Part shown: one piece after another, positions 16,868 to 26,261 of the stretch | Position numbering within the stretch: position 1 is the stretch's first letter | Layout of the letters: every line of letters begins with the position of its first letter | Assembly: GCA_913775975.1 (NCBI GenBank) | Contig: CAJYLQ010000013.1 | Location: forward strand, 21,955 to 85,954 | DNA: 64,000 bases | Source of the DNA: an uncultured Sphingomonas sp. | Lineage (GTDB): Bacteria > Pseudomonadota > Alphaproteobacteria > Sphingomonadales > Sphingomonadaceae | Reading direction: 5' to 3' | Notes under the pieces: generated by a model | What the model saw: only the letters and a program-made list of their open reading frames with translations | Databases searched by the model: none | What the model was told of the DNA's origin: nothing | Position numbers and translations under genes: made by a program

Positions 16868-18589
16868 ATGAGCACTGCCCTCACCACCACCACGCCCGCC
16901 GCCGTGCCCGAGCGGTTCGCCAACCCGCTGGAGCAGGTGCGCGGCCTGCTGGCGCAGCCCGCCGTCCGCCGGTCCGCGCCGATGGCGATGGTCATCGGCC
17001 TGGTCGGCGCGGCCGCGCTCGCCTGGACGACGTTGGCGACGCCGACGCAGAAGACGCTGTTCACCGGCCTTGCCGATGCCGACAAGGCGGCGGTGATGCA
17101 GAGCCTGGAGCAGGCGAACATCGGTGCGCATGTCGACGACGGCACCGGCGCGATCACCGTCGACGAGGAAAGCTACAGCCGCGCGCGGATGCTGCTGGCC
17201 AGCCAGGGCCTGCCGAAACAGGCGCCCGGCGGCTATGCGATCCTCGACCAGCTGCCGATGGGCGTCAGCCGTGCCGTCGAGGGCGAGCGACTGCGCCAGG
17301 CGCGCGAGACGGAACTGGCGCGTTCGATCCAGGATATCGACGCGGTCATCGAGGCGCGCGTGCATCTGGCGACGCCCGAGGCCTCCGTCTTCGTCCGCGA
17401 CGCCGCCGCGCCGTCCGCCTCCGTCATCGTGAAGCTGGCGCCGGGACGCAGCCTGTCGGAGGCGCAGGTCGCCTCGATCATCAACCTCGTCGCCTCGTCG
17501 GTGCCGGGGATGAAGCCCGATGCGGTGACGATCGTCGATCAGGCGGGCGCGCTGCTGACGAAGCCCGGCGGGCGCGATGCCGCGGGCGCGATCCGCGACG
17601 AGCGCATCGACTTCCAGCGCCGTGTCGAGGACAAGTATCGCCAGCAGCTGACGCAGCTGCTGACCCCGCTGCTCGGCGCGGGCAATTTCTCCGCCGAGGT
17701 GCAGGCCGACGTCAATCTCGACGAAACGCAGGCGACGCGCGAAAGCTATGAGAAGCAGGGCGCGCTGCGGGCCGAGACGGGCCAGTGGACCGGCAACCAG
17801 AAGGACAATGCCGCGCCCGGCGGTATCCCCGGCGCGCTGTCGAACACGCCGCCGCCAGCCAGCCAGCTGCAGGTGCCGACCCCGGCGGTGGGCGCCACCG
17901 GCGGGCCGCAGCCGGTCGCGGGCGGCCCCGCGCCCGACCCGAACAAGCAGACCGACAGCTATCAGCGCGCCTATGATTTGGGCCGCGAGGTGTCGGTGAC
18001 GCGCGCGGCGCCGGGTTCGGTCAAGCGGCTGTCGGTCGCGGTGGTGCTGCGCGATCCCGAAAAGGGCCGGCGCACCGCGATGGAGATCAACCAGATCACC
18101 GATCTGGTGAAGAGCGCGGTCGGATACGACCAGACGCGGCAGGATCAGGTGACGGTCATCAGCCGCCAGTTCGCCGGCGCGGCGACCGATATGGCCGACA
18201 AGGCGCCGTGGTACGACAATAGCTGGCTGCCGATGCTGGCGCGCAACCTGACCGCGATCATCATCGCGCTGCTGGTCCTGTTCATGGGCGTCCGCCCGAT
18301 CGTGAAGGGCATGGCGAAGAAGCGCGAGGACGAGGCGAAGGCCGAGGCCGCCGCGACCGCCGCCGGTTCAGCCGGTGCAGCCGGTGCGACTGGCGGGGCG
18401 ACGGTGATCGGGCCGGACGGCGAGCCGGTGCCGGCGATGCCGATGGTCGCGCCGCCGGTGAACATCGACCAGGTCGAGAAGGCGGGCGATTATGGCGAGC
18501 GACTGGATCTGGTGCGCGGCTTCACCCGCGACAATCCCGCCCGCGCGGCGCTGGCGGTGCGTGACATGATCAAGGCGGACCAGAAGTGA
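16868..18589 (+). CDS. fliF: Flagellar MS-ring protein FliF
   Basis: FliF forms the MS ring, the membrane platform on which the flagellum is built. The 573 residues show a first membrane helix (residues about 35-55), periplasmic ring-building motifs with the YscJ-like block (QGLPKQAPGGYAILDQLPMG, then ARETELARSIQDIDAVIEAR), a proline-rich loop near 320-360, and a second membrane helix near 455-475. The cytosolic C-terminus (YGERLDLVRGFTRDNPARAA, then LAVRDMIKADQK) binds FliG. It overlaps fliG by 4 bp (GTGA). The length is typical. Confidence 0.97.
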   Translation: MSTALTTTTPAAVPERFANPLEQVRGLLAQPAVRRSAPMAMVIGLVGAAALAWTTLATPTQKTLFTGLADADKAAVMQSLEQANIGAHVDDGTGAITVDEESYSRARMLLASQGLPKQAPGGYAILDQLPMGVSRAVEGERLRQARETELARSIQDIDAVIEARVHLATPEASVFVRDAAAPSASVIVKLAPGRSLSEAQVASIINLVASSVPGMKPDAVTIVDQAGALLTKPGGRDAAGAIRDERIDFQRRVEDKYRQQLTQLLTPLLGAGNFSAEVQADVNLDETQATRESYEKQGALRAETGQWTGNQKDNAAPGGIPGALSNTPPPASQLQVPTPAVGATGGPQPVAGGPAPDPNKQTDSYQRAYDLGREVSVTRAAPGSVKRLSVAVVLRDPEKGRRTAMEINQITDLVKSAVGYDQTRQDQVTVISRQFAGAATDMADKAPWYDNSWLPMLARNLTAIIIALLVLFMGVRPIVKGMAKKREDEAKAEAAATAAGSAGAAGATGGATVIGPDGEPVPAMPMVAPPVNIDQVEKAGDYGERLDLVRGFTRDNPARAALAVRDMIKADQK

Positions 18590-19605
18590 GCGAGGCTGCC
18601 GCCGCCACCCCCCGCACCTTTACCGGGATCGAGCGCGCCGCCGTGCTGATGATGGTCGTCGGCGAGGAAGAGGCGGCGGCGATCCTCCAGAAAATGGAGC
18701 CGGACGAGGTGCGCCAGCTGGGCGCCGCGATGTTCGCCGTCGCCGACGTGTCCGAAGAGGAAGTCGATGGCGTGCTGGAGGATTTCGTCGGCCGCGCGCG
18801 GGAGCGGACCAGCATCACCTTCGACCCAAAGCCGCAGGTGACGGCGGTGATGAACCGCGCGCTCGGCCGGGAAAAGGCGGAGAGCGTGCTCGCCCGCATC
18901 ACCCCGGCGGAGGCCGCGTGCGAGCTTGAGCTGCTCGACTGGATGGAGCCGGGCGACATCGCCGCGATGATCGAGAAGGAGCATCCGCAGATCGCCGCCG
19001 TCGTGATTGCCAACCTGGATCCCGCGATCGGCGGGCAGGTGCTGGAACAGCTGCCCGAGGGAACGCAGCCCGACGTCCTGCATCGCATCGCCAAGCTGGG
19101 GCCGATCACGCCCGAGGCGGTCGAGACGCTGAAGGCGCTGCTGACCCATCAGACCAGCGCGGCCGGCAGCGGCGCGCAGGTGACGCTGGGCGGCGCGCGC
19201 GAGGCGGCGCTGATCCTGTCGGGCGCGCGCAAGGCGACCGAGCAGCGCGTGATGCCCAAGCTGTTCAAGATCGACCGCGACGTCGCCAAGGCGATCGAGG
19301 AGGCGATGTTCGTCTTCGACAACCTGCTCGACATGGATGACAAGAACCTCGGCACGCTGATCCGCAACGTCGATGGCGAGGTGCTGGTCAAGTCGCTGAA
19401 GGGCGTGGACGAGGCGGTGCGCAACCGCTTCCTGGGCTGCATGTCGGCGCGCGCCGCCGACGGCATCCGCGACGAGATCGAGGCGCGCGGTCCGATGAAG
19501 CTGGCCGAGGTGATGGACGCGCAGAAGGCGATGATCGCCATCGCCCGCCAGCTGACCAAGGACGGAACGCTCCAGATGGGCGGGGGCGAGGACGATTATG
19601 TCTGA
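18586..19605 (+). CDS. fliG: Flagellar motor switch protein FliG
   Basis: FliG sits on the cytoplasmic face of the MS ring and contacts the stator to generate torque. The 339-residue product has the three-part architecture: N-terminal FliF-binding domain (GIERAAVLMMVVGEEEAAAI), middle domain with the EHPQ-type motif (IEKEHPQIAAVVIANLDPAI), and C-terminal torque domain (MFVFDNLLDMDDKNLGTLIR, then NVDGEVLVKSLKGVDEAVRN). The start is GTG at 18586, overlapping the fliF stop, and its 3' end overlaps fliH by 8 bp. Confidence 0.96.
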   Translation: MSEAAAATPRTFTGIERAAVLMMVVGEEEAAAILQKMEPDEVRQLGAAMFAVADVSEEEVDGVLEDFVGRARERTSITFDPKPQVTAVMNRALGREKAESVLARITPAEAACELELLDWMEPGDIAAMIEKEHPQIAAVVIANLDPAIGGQVLEQLPEGTQPDVLHRIAKLGPITPEAVETLKALLTHQTSAAGSGAQVTLGGAREAALILSGARKATEQRVMPKLFKIDRDVAKAIEEAMFVFDNLLDMDDKNLGTLIRNVDGEVLVKSLKGVDEAVRNRFLGCMSARAADGIRDEIEARGPMKLAEVMDAQKAMIAIARQLTKDGTLQMGGGEDDYV

Positions 19606-20341
19606 TTTCGTCGCCGGGTTCGCCAGCCGCCACGAGATCGCGGCCAACCTGCTGCACGCGGTGTTCGCGCCGCCGGCCGGCTTCGCGCCGGTGGATCCGA
19701 CGCGGGGGCTGGGGCCGGTGCCGGCGGGTGCCGCGAACGCCCCGGCGGCGGCCGCGCGCACCGCGGGGCCGAAGCATTTCGTCCCCGCCGATCGCGACGC
19801 CAACCCGACCGAGGGCTGGGACCCGCTGGATGCGACCGCCGATACCACACCCTATATCGATCCGGTCGAGGCCGCGCACAGCGCGGGCTATGCCGAGGGC
19901 ATGGCCGCCGCGATGGCGACGATCGAGGCCAACGCCGCGCGCGACATGGCGCTGCTGGACGGCATCGTCGCGCAGCTGGCTGCCGGGCGGATGGACCGCG
20001 AGGCGATGGCCGCGCGGCTGCGCCAGACGGTGATGATGCTCGTGACGCGCATCGTCGGCGAGGTCGGCGTGTCCGCCGAGCGCCTGGCGGAGCGGATTGA
20101 GGCGGCGGCCGGGATGCTGGCCGACGAGTCCGAATCGGCGATGCTGCGCGTCCACCCCGACGACGTCGCCTTGCTGAAGGGCCGGTTGCCGCAGACCATC
20201 TTCGCGGTCGGCGACGCGCAGGTCGAACGCGGCGGCTTCGTACTCGAAAGCGCATCGACGGTGGTGGAGGACGGTCCGGCGATGTGGCTGGAGCAGCTGG
20301 CCGCCGCGATCGACCGCGCGCCACTGCCGCTGGCCGCCTGA
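19598..20341 (+). CDS. fliH: Flagellar export ATPase regulator FliH
   Basis: FliH dimers hold the export ATPase FliI and tether it to the C ring. The 247 residues are divergent, as usual for FliH: a Pro/Ala-rich N-terminus, a GxxxG/AxxxG-like helix around HSAGYAEGMAAAMATIEANA, and a conserved C-terminal domain (LRQTVMMLVTRIVGEVGVSA, SAMLRVHPDDVALLKGRL) that binds FliI. Its position between fliG and fliI and an 8-bp overlap with fliG make the call firm. Confidence 0.88.
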   Translation: MSDFVAGFASRHEIAANLLHAVFAPPAGFAPVDPTRGLGPVPAGAANAPAAAARTAGPKHFVPADRDANPTEGWDPLDATADTTPYIDPVEAAHSAGYAEGMAAAMATIEANAARDMALLDGIVAQLAAGRMDREAMAARLRQTVMMLVTRIVGEVGVSAERLAERIEAAAGMLADESESAMLRVHPDDVALLKGRLPQTIFAVGDAQVERGGFVLESASTVVEDGPAMWLEQLAAAIDRAPLPLAA

Positions 20342-20352
20342 CCGGACGACCG

Positions 20353-21672
20353 ATGCTGAACCGCTTTGCCGACGATTATCTGGCGACGCTCGCCGATGCC
20401 GATTTCTCCCCCGCGCCCAGCGTGTCGGGTCGCCTGGCGGCGTGCGACGGCCTGCTGATGGAGGCGATCGGGCTGCGGCTGCCGGTCGGCACCGTCTGCC
20501 GCGTCGGTGACAGCGTGGAGGCGGAGGTGATCGGCTTTCGCGGCGAACGCACGCTGCTGATGAACCTGGGCGGCCCCGCGCCGCTGCTGCCGCGTGCACC
20601 GGTGCGCCCGATCGGCCCGCCGGGCGAGGCGGAGGTGGGCGCGGCGATGCTGGGCCGCGTCGTCGACGGCGCGGGCCGGCCGATCGACGGACTGGGCCCG
20701 ATCCGGGGCGCCGGTCGCTGGCCGCTGGCCGGCAAGCTGCAATCGCCGCTGGACCGGGGCCGGGTACTCAAGCCGCTGGACGTCGGCGTGCGCGCGATCA
20801 ACGGCCTGCTGACGATCGGGCAGGGCCAGCGCGTCGGCATCATGGCGGGATCGGGCGTCGGCAAGTCGGTGCTGCTGGGCATGATGGTGCGCGCGGCCAA
20901 GGCGGACGTGATCGTCATCGGCCTGATCGGCGAGCGCAGCCGCGAGGTCGCCGACTTTCTGGAAACCAAGGTCGCGGGGGCAGCGCGGGCACGGTCCGTC
21001 GTCGTCGCGGTGCCGGCCAACCATTCGCCGGTGCTGCGCATTCGCGGCGCCCTGCGCGCGACCGCGATCGCCGAGGCAGTCCGCGCGGAGGGGAAGAAGG
21101 TTCTCCTCATCATGGATTCGCTGACCCGCGTCGCCCATGCCGGGCGCGAAATCGGGTTGGCGCTGGGCGAGCCCGCCTCCGCGCGCGGCTATCCCCCGTC
21201 CGCCATCGCGATGCTGCCCAACCTGATCGAACGCGCTGGCGCCGATGCGCACGGTACGGGATCGATCACCGCGATTTATACGGTGCTGGCGGATGGCGAC
21301 GACGGGAATGACCCCGTGGTCGACTCGGCGCGCTCGATCCTGGACGGGCACATCGTCCTCAGTCGCGCGCTGGCGGAGCGGGGCGTCTATCCCGCGATCG
21401 ATGTCGGCCCCTCGGTCAGCCGCGTGATGAACGATATCGTCGCGAAGGATCATGTGCTCGCCGCCCGTGTGCTGCGCCGGCATCTGGCGACCTATGAGGA
21501 GAATCGCGACCTCGTCCTGATGGGCGCCTATCGCGCGGGCGCGGACCCGGCGATCGATGCCGCGATCGCCTATCATCCGGCGATCACCGACTATGTCCGG
21601 CAGGATTATGACGAGGTGGTCTCGCTGGAGACGGCGGCGGCCGAGCTGACCGGCGTGTTCGGCGACGGCTGA
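20353..21672 (+). CDS. fliI: Flagellar protein export ATPase FliI
   Basis: FliI powers release of chaperones and substrates at the export gate. The 439-residue protein is an F1-beta-like ATPase with the type III version of Walker A (GIMAGSGVGKSVLLGMMV), the block IVIGLIGERSREVADFLE, Walker B region KVLLIMDSLTRVAHAGREIG, and GYPPSAIAMLPNLIERAG. I chose ATG 20353, 11 bp after the fliH stop, because it gives the normal length and N-terminus. Its stop overlaps the fliJ start (TGATG). Confidence 0.97.
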   Translation: MLNRFADDYLATLADADFSPAPSVSGRLAACDGLLMEAIGLRLPVGTVCRVGDSVEAEVIGFRGERTLLMNLGGPAPLLPRAPVRPIGPPGEAEVGAAMLGRVVDGAGRPIDGLGPIRGAGRWPLAGKLQSPLDRGRVLKPLDVGVRAINGLLTIGQGQRVGIMAGSGVGKSVLLGMMVRAAKADVIVIGLIGERSREVADFLETKVAGAARARSVVVAVPANHSPVLRIRGALRATAIAEAVRAEGKKVLLIMDSLTRVAHAGREIGLALGEPASARGYPPSAIAMLPNLIERAGADAHGTGSITAIYTVLADGDDGNDPVVDSARSILDGHIVLSRALAERGVYPAIDVGPSVSRVMNDIVAKDHVLAARVLRRHLATYEENRDLVLMGAYRAGADPAIDAAIAYHPAITDYVRQDYDEVVSLETAAAELTGVFGDG

Positions 21673-22088
21673 TGGACGCCAGCACGCTGCGCCGTATCCA
21701 TCGCGTGCGCACCGCGCAGCTGAACCTTGCGCGGGCGGACGAGGCGCGTGCCACCGCCGCGCTGGCGGCGGAAACCGCGATGACAGACCGGATCGCCGCG
21801 CTGGTCGATGCGGTCGCGCCCGCACCCGCGACGACGGGCGCCTTCACGCTTGCGGGCACCGCACTGTTTCGCGAGCGGCTGCACCGTTCCGCCGATGCCG
21901 CCGCGATGCGTGTCGAATATGCGGAGATGCGCGTCGCCCGCGCGGGCGAGGCGAGCCGCGCGGCGCATCGCGACCAGAGCGTCGTCGAGAAGCTGATCGA
22001 CCGTGCGCGGCGCGAGGCGCTGTATCGAGAGGCCCGCGATCTGCAGAACGCGCCGCCCCAGGCGCGAAAACGGCACGGCTCTTGCTGA
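21672..22088 (+). CDS. fliJ: Flagellar export stalk protein FliJ
   Basis: FliJ is a small coiled-coil protein that sits in the FliI ring like the gamma subunit of F1 and recycles chaperones. This 138-residue product is almost entirely helical and rich in Ala, Arg and Glu (LRRIHRVRTAQLNLARADEA; SVVEKLIDRARREALYREAR), with the expected position after fliI. Primary-sequence conservation is weak in this family, so context carries the call. The sigma54 promoter of fliK lies in its last six codons. Confidence 0.82.
   Translation: MDASTLRRIHRVRTAQLNLARADEARATAALAAETAMTDRIAALVDAVAPAPATTGAFTLAGTALFRERLHRSADAAAMRVEYAEMRVARAGEASRAAHRDQSVVEKLIDRARREALYREARDLQNAPPQARKRHGSC
22071..22086 (+). promoter_or_regulatory. 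Sigma54 promoter of fliK inside the 3' end of fliJ
   Basis: CGGCACGGCTCTTGC has exact GG-N10-GC spacing and differs from the consensus only at the first base. The predicted start is near 22097, about 30 bases before the fliK ATG. It overlaps the last codons of fliJ. Confidence 0.75.
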
Positions 22089-22128
22089 TACAGGGTTAAC
22101 GACCCACGACGAGCCAGGGCACCGCCGT

Positions 22129-24297
22129 ATGATCAGCCTGACCGCCTCTATTCCCGGATTAGCCCCCGCCGCCCCGCCTGCAGGCGCCATGCCCGCCATG
22201 CCGGTGCTGGGCGGGGAGCAGGCGTTCGTGCTGCCCGATCCGGCCGCGTTGCTGACCGGCGCCGATACGAGCGGGGCGGGCGGCGGTGCGGTCGCATTCC
22301 CGGCGATCACGGCGGTGTCGGATCGGCAATCGGTTGCCGCCCCCGGCACCAGCTTGCCGGGCATCGTGCAGCCTGCGGCCGACGTGCCGGTGATTGCCGG
22401 CATCCCCACGCTTGCCCCGTCGCTGCCGGTCGATTCGCGCTTCACGGGCGCAGCGGCGCGCTTCATCGACGTCGATCCGCCGGCGGAGGCGCCCGAAGCG
22501 GTGGCGTCGGCCGCGACCGCCGGAAGCCCGGCGACGTCCGAACAGGTTTCCGTCGCGCCCGCGGTCGCCACCGCCATGGCCGCGGCGGCGGGGGTGGTCG
22601 CGGCTGTCATGCCGGAGCCGTCCGCCAAGTCCCCGCCGCCCGCCCCCGAGCCGCAGACCGCCACCGCCGCGGCGCTGGCGATCGTACCCCGCACCGTCCG
22701 CCGGGAGGGGCGCGACCTGCCCCGCGAGGACGCAAGCGCTCCAGCGAAGGACGATGGCGACAGGGCGGACTCCGATCCCGCTACCGATCCGGCGCCCGTG
22801 GCCGCGATCTCGCCCGTCACCCTGTTGGCGGCGGTTAGTCTGCCCGTGCCGATCGAAGCCGCCGCGCCCGTCACCGCGAAGGAGGTGGCGGTCGCCTCGA
22901 CCACAGTCGCCAGCCCGGCGGTCGCGTCCGTGCCGGCGACCGGCCTCGCGCGCGATACCGCCATGGCCCCGCCACGCGCTGTGCCGGATGCCACGGCAGG
23001 CACGCCATCTGCCGCGCCGTCGACGACCCCCGCGCCCGTCATGCGTCAAGACCCGGCCACCCGGCCGGGAACGGGCGCGACGCCCGGGCGCGGCGAGGAG
23101 ATCCAGGGGGTTGCGCCCTCACCCCGGACCGATCAGGGCGAGGCGCTCCCGACTGTCGCGTCGCCCGCTCCTGCCGCGTCCCCGATCCCAACCGGCGAGG
23201 CGACCCCCGCCGCCTCTGCCGTGGCTTCGGCCCCGTCCACCCCGTTACCGGCTGGCGTGACGCCTTCAATCAAGGGCGCGGCAACGCTGTCTTCGACGAC
23301 CGCGAACTTACGGGCCCCCGCGACTGTCGCATCGACCCTCGTGACGCCGGTCGACACCACGCAGGTGCCATGGCGGTTCGCGCCGGCGGTCGTGCGGTCA
23401 TCCAACGCCGCGCCCGCACCGGGGGTCGTCAGCGCGATGCTCCAGTCCACCACGGTCGCTGCCGCGCCGATATCGGGCACGCCCGTAACCCTAGCGGCGG
23501 GCTCGGTGATCTCGTCACCGTCCGATGGGGCTGCGGAGGGAATGCGGGCCGCGATGCCGACAGTGAAGGAGGCCGGCGTCTCGACCGCTACGCAGACCCC
23601 TGCCACGCCCGCCGCCGTTACGCCTGCCGCACAGGCCGCGGCACGTCCCGTCACGCCCGCGCCCGCCGGGGTCGTCTTCGCCCCCGCCATCGCGGCCGCC
23701 GAGGAGCGCGAGCGCCAGGTGCAGCCCGTCACGACCGACAGCGCGACGCCCGCGCCCGTCGGAGCCGCCGGGCTGGCGCTTCCCGTCGCGGCGACGGCAC
23801 GCGCCGATCCGAGCGGGCAGGCGGCGCTCGACCTGACGCAGCCGCAGTGGCCGCACCAGATGATCCAGCGGATCGAGACGCTGCGCGACGCCGCCGATGC
23901 GGCGGACACGCGCATCCGACTGATCCCGGACGCGCTGGGCGCGATCGACGTGGCGGTGAAGCGCGACGGCGATACGCTGCACGTTCAGTTCACCGCCGAG
24001 CAGGCGCAGACCCGCCAGCTGCTCGCCGACGCGCAGCCCCGGCTGGCCGAGGCGGCGGAGGCGCGCGGACTGAAGCTGGGCCAGACCAGCGTCGATGCCG
24101 GCACGACCGGCGGCAACGGCCAGCCATCGCAACAGGCGCAAGGCGGTGGCGGCTTCCAGTCGACCGCCTGGGGCCAGGGCGCTGGGCAGGGCCAGTCCCG
24201 CCCGCAACACCAGTCCGCAACGCCCGCCCGCCCCGCATCCGCGCTTTCCCCCAACCAATCGGCCGATCCGGCCGCTGACGATGCCCGCATCGCCTGA
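22129..24297 (+). CDS. fliK: Flagellar hook-length control protein FliK
   Basis: FliK measures the hook and switches export specificity through FlhB. The 722-residue protein has a very long Ala/Pro/Thr/Val-rich N-terminal part (about 1-560), the flexible ruler. The conserved hook domain is near 570-655 ([60 protein letters not shown]), followed by a Gln/Gly/Ser tail. I chose ATG 22129; the upstream open frame has no family sequence and runs through fliJ. It has its own sigma54 promoter (22071-22086) and is followed by fliL after 17 bp. Confidence 0.9.
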   Translation: MISLTASIPGLAPAAPPAGAMPAMPVLGGEQAFVLPDPAALLTGADTSGAGGGAVAFPAITAVSDRQSVAAPGTSLPGIVQPAADVPVIAGIPTLAPSLPVDSRFTGAAARFIDVDPPAEAPEAVASAATAGSPATSEQVSVAPAVATAMAAAAGVVAAVMPEPSAKSPPPAPEPQTATAAALAIVPRTVRREGRDLPREDASAPAKDDGDRADSDPATDPAPVAAISPVTLLAAVSLPVPIEAAAPVTAKEVAVASTTVASPAVASVPATGLARDTAMAPPRAVPDATAGTPSAAPSTTPAPVMRQDPATRPGTGATPGRGEEIQGVAPSPRTDQGEALPTVASPAPAASPIPTGEATPAASAVASAPSTPLPAGVTPSIKGAATLSSTTANLRAPATVASTLVTPVDTTQVPWRFAPAVVRSSNAAPAPGVVSAMLQSTTVAAAPISGTPVTLAAGSVISSPSDGAAEGMRAAMPTVKEAGVSTATQTPATPAAVTPAAQAAARPVTPAPAGVVFAPAIAAAEERERQVQPVTTDSATPAPVGAAGLALPVAATARADPSGQAALDLTQPQWPHQMIQRIETLRDAADAADTRIRLIPDALGAIDVAVKRDGDTLHVQFTAEQAQTRQLLADAQPRLAEAAEARGLKLGQTSVDAGTTGGNGQPSQQAQGGGGFQSTAWGQGAGQGQSRPQHQSATPARPASALSPNQSADPAADDARIA

Positions 24298-24314
24298 TCC
24301 GAAGGACCAGACCC

Positions 24315-24998
24315 ATGAGTGACGCGAAGGAAGAGAAGGAAGAGGCCGCCCCCAAGAAGAAGGGTGGTCTGAAGAAGATCATCATCGGCGCGGTCGCGCT
24401 GCTGGCGCTGGTCGGCGGCGGCGTGGGGGCGGGCGTCTACGCCGCCTCGTCCGGGCTGATCGGCGGCGGCGGCGCCCATGCCAAGGAAGAGGAGAAGGAG
24501 CCGGAAGATCCCAACAAGCCCAAGCTGGTGCCGAAGGCCGAGCAGAAGCGCGCGGGTGAGGGCGGCGAAGGCGGCGAGGGCGGCCATGGCGGCGGCGGCG
24601 AAGGCGGCGGCGAGCATGGCGACAGCAGCGGCGCGGAGAATGTCGGCCTGCCGACCCCCGGCGGCCATGGTGGCGAGGTCTATGCCTCGAACTATTACGC
24701 CATGGAGAAGGAATTCACCGCGAACCTGCAGGATTCGGTGCATTTCATCCAGGTCGGCGTGGCGGTGTCGACGCCGTTCGACGACAAGGTGATCGAGCAT
24801 CTGAAGACCAACGACATCGCCGTCCGCTCCGCCGTCCTGATGGCGCTGAGCGACACGACCGAGGAGGCGGTGTTCACGACCGAGGGCAAGCGCGAGCTGC
24901 AGAATCGGCTGGTCAAGGCGATCAACCGCACACTGGAGCAAAAGGAGGGATTCGGCGGGATCAGTAACGTTTACTTTACCAGTTTCGTTGTTCAGTGA
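24315..24998 (+). CDS. fliL: Flagellar basal body-associated protein FliL
   Basis: FliL rings surround stator units in the inner membrane and support torque. The 227-residue product has a Lys/Glu-rich cytosolic start, a single membrane helix (residues about 21-45), and a long linker. A periplasmic stomatin-like domain follows from about residue 118 (YYAMEKEFTANLQDSVHFIQ; VGVAVSTPFDDKVIEHLKTN). The linker at about residues 81-105 is an unusual run of Gly, Glu and His, longer than in most FliL proteins. The gene leads directly into fliM (3-bp gap). Confidence 0.92.
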   Translation: MSDAKEEKEEAAPKKKGGLKKIIIGAVALLALVGGGVGAGVYAASSGLIGGGGAHAKEEEKEPEDPNKPKLVPKAEQKRAGEGGEGGEGGHGGGGEGGGEHGDSSGAENVGLPTPGGHGGEVYASNYYAMEKEFTANLQDSVHFIQVGVAVSTPFDDKVIEHLKTNDIAVRSAVLMALSDTTEEAVFTTEGKRELQNRLVKAINRTLEQKEGFGGISNVYFTSFVVQ

Positions 24999-25001
24999 GC
25001 C

Positions 25002-25958
25002 ATGGTTAACGCCGCGACAACCAAGGTTAAACGAGCCGCATCGCCCCTGCTGGGGGATGCGGACGACATGCCTGTCGAAGCCGCGGTGCTGGGGGCGCAG
25101 AAGCTCAACCCCTTCGGCGATCTCAACACGTTGCAGCATCTCACCGCGCGGCTGGCGCGGGGGACGCGGCCGATGTGGGAAAAGCTGCTGCGTCGCGAGG
25201 TGCGCTGCTTTTCCGAGCCGCTGAGCGTCGAGCGCTTCGCCGATTATCGCGCCGCGCGCGGCGACCTGCTGACCGCGTGGCTGCCGCTGTCGATGACGCC
25301 GCCGGGCACGACCCATGCGTGGTGCATGATCGACGGCCGGTTCCTGATGGAAATGCTGGACCTGTTCTTCGGCGGGACCGGCGCGGTGCCGCTGATGCTA
25401 CCGACCGAATTCTCCCCGTCCGCGGAAGCGATGGCGGCGCGTGTCGCGACGCTCATGGCCGGTGCGCTGGGCACCGCCTGGGAACCACTGACGCGCGTGG
25501 GCTTCGTTGCGGGCAAGCCCGAGCAGAATGCCGATCTGGATGGCGAGGATGCGGTGATCGTGACCCGCATCGGAATCGATACGCCGGGCAAGCCGGTGTT
25601 CGTCGATGTCCTTTATCCCGTGCAGGCGCTCAAGACGCATGGCGCGACGCTGACCGGCAAGGTGCTGGACAAGGCGGAGCCGGACCCGGCGTGGCGCAAC
25701 GCGCTGACCCGCGTGACGATGGGCGTCCGCTTCCCCGTCCGCTCCGTGCTGGCCGAGCCGGTCGTGCGGCTGTCGATGCTGATGGACCTGAAGCCGGGCG
25801 ACGTGATCCCGATCACCATCGCCCCCGACGTGCCCGTCATGGTCGGCCGCGACCGGCTGGGCTGCGGCACCGTCGGCACCTCCAACGGCCGGGCCGCCAT
25901 CCGCCTGACCTCACTCGCCAATCCCGACGCCGAATTCGATGAAGGACTGAACGCATGA
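25002..25958 (+). CDS. fliM: Flagellar motor switch protein FliM lacking the CheY-binding peptide
   Basis: FliM is the middle C-ring protein, linking FliG to FliN. The 318 residues contain the FliM middle domain (LTARLARGTRPMWEKLLRRE; LMEMLDLFFGGTGAVPL, with the GGxG motif that contacts FliG) and the SpoA-like C-terminal domain (LMDLKPGDVIPITIAPDVPV). The short N-terminal peptide that normally binds phospho-CheY (LSQxEIDALL type) is absent: the protein begins with MVNAATTKVKRAASPLLGDA. There is no room for a longer start because fliL ends 3 bp upstream. No chemotaxis gene lies in the window. Confidence 0.93.
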   Translation: MVNAATTKVKRAASPLLGDADDMPVEAAVLGAQKLNPFGDLNTLQHLTARLARGTRPMWEKLLRREVRCFSEPLSVERFADYRAARGDLLTAWLPLSMTPPGTTHAWCMIDGRFLMEMLDLFFGGTGAVPLMLPTEFSPSAEAMAARVATLMAGALGTAWEPLTRVGFVAGKPEQNADLDGEDAVIVTRIGIDTPGKPVFVDVLYPVQALKTHGATLTGKVLDKAEPDPAWRNALTRVTMGVRFPVRSVLAEPVVRLSMLMDLKPGDVIPITIAPDVPVMVGRDRLGCGTVGTSNGRAAIRLTSLANPDAEFDEGLNA

Positions 25959-26257
25959 ACGACATGACCGGTGGGTTCGCCACCGACCCCGCCGTCCCGG
26001 GGGGCATCGCGAACAATTTCCGGCTGTTGCAGGATGTCGACGTCAAGCTGACGGTCGAGATCGGCTCGACCAGCCTGACGCTGCGCGAATTGCTGGCGCT
26101 GGGCGAGGGCAGCGTGATCGAGCTTGACCGGCAGGCGGGCGAACTGCTCGACGTGTTCGTCAACGGCACGCTGATCGGTCGCGGCGAGGTCGTGACCGTC
26201 GGCGAGCGGTTCGGTGTGCGCATGACCGAGCTGGTCAGCCCCGAGAAGCGCGGCTGA
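25955..26257 (+). CDS. fliN: Flagellar motor switch protein FliN
   Basis: FliN forms the base of the C ring and docks the FliH-FliI export complex. The 100-residue protein is essentially a single SpoA domain (LLQDVDVKLTVEIGSTSLTL; ELLALGEGSVIELDRQAGEL; VFVNGTLIGRGEVVTVGERF), typical for the family. It overlaps fliM by 4 bp (ATGA), and fliO starts 4 bp later. Confidence 0.95.
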   Translation: MNDMTGGFATDPAVPGGIANNFRLLQDVDVKLTVEIGSTSLTLRELLALGEGSVIELDRQAGELLDVFVNGTLIGRGEVVTVGERFGVRMTELVSPEKRG

Positions 26258-26261
26258 TCCG

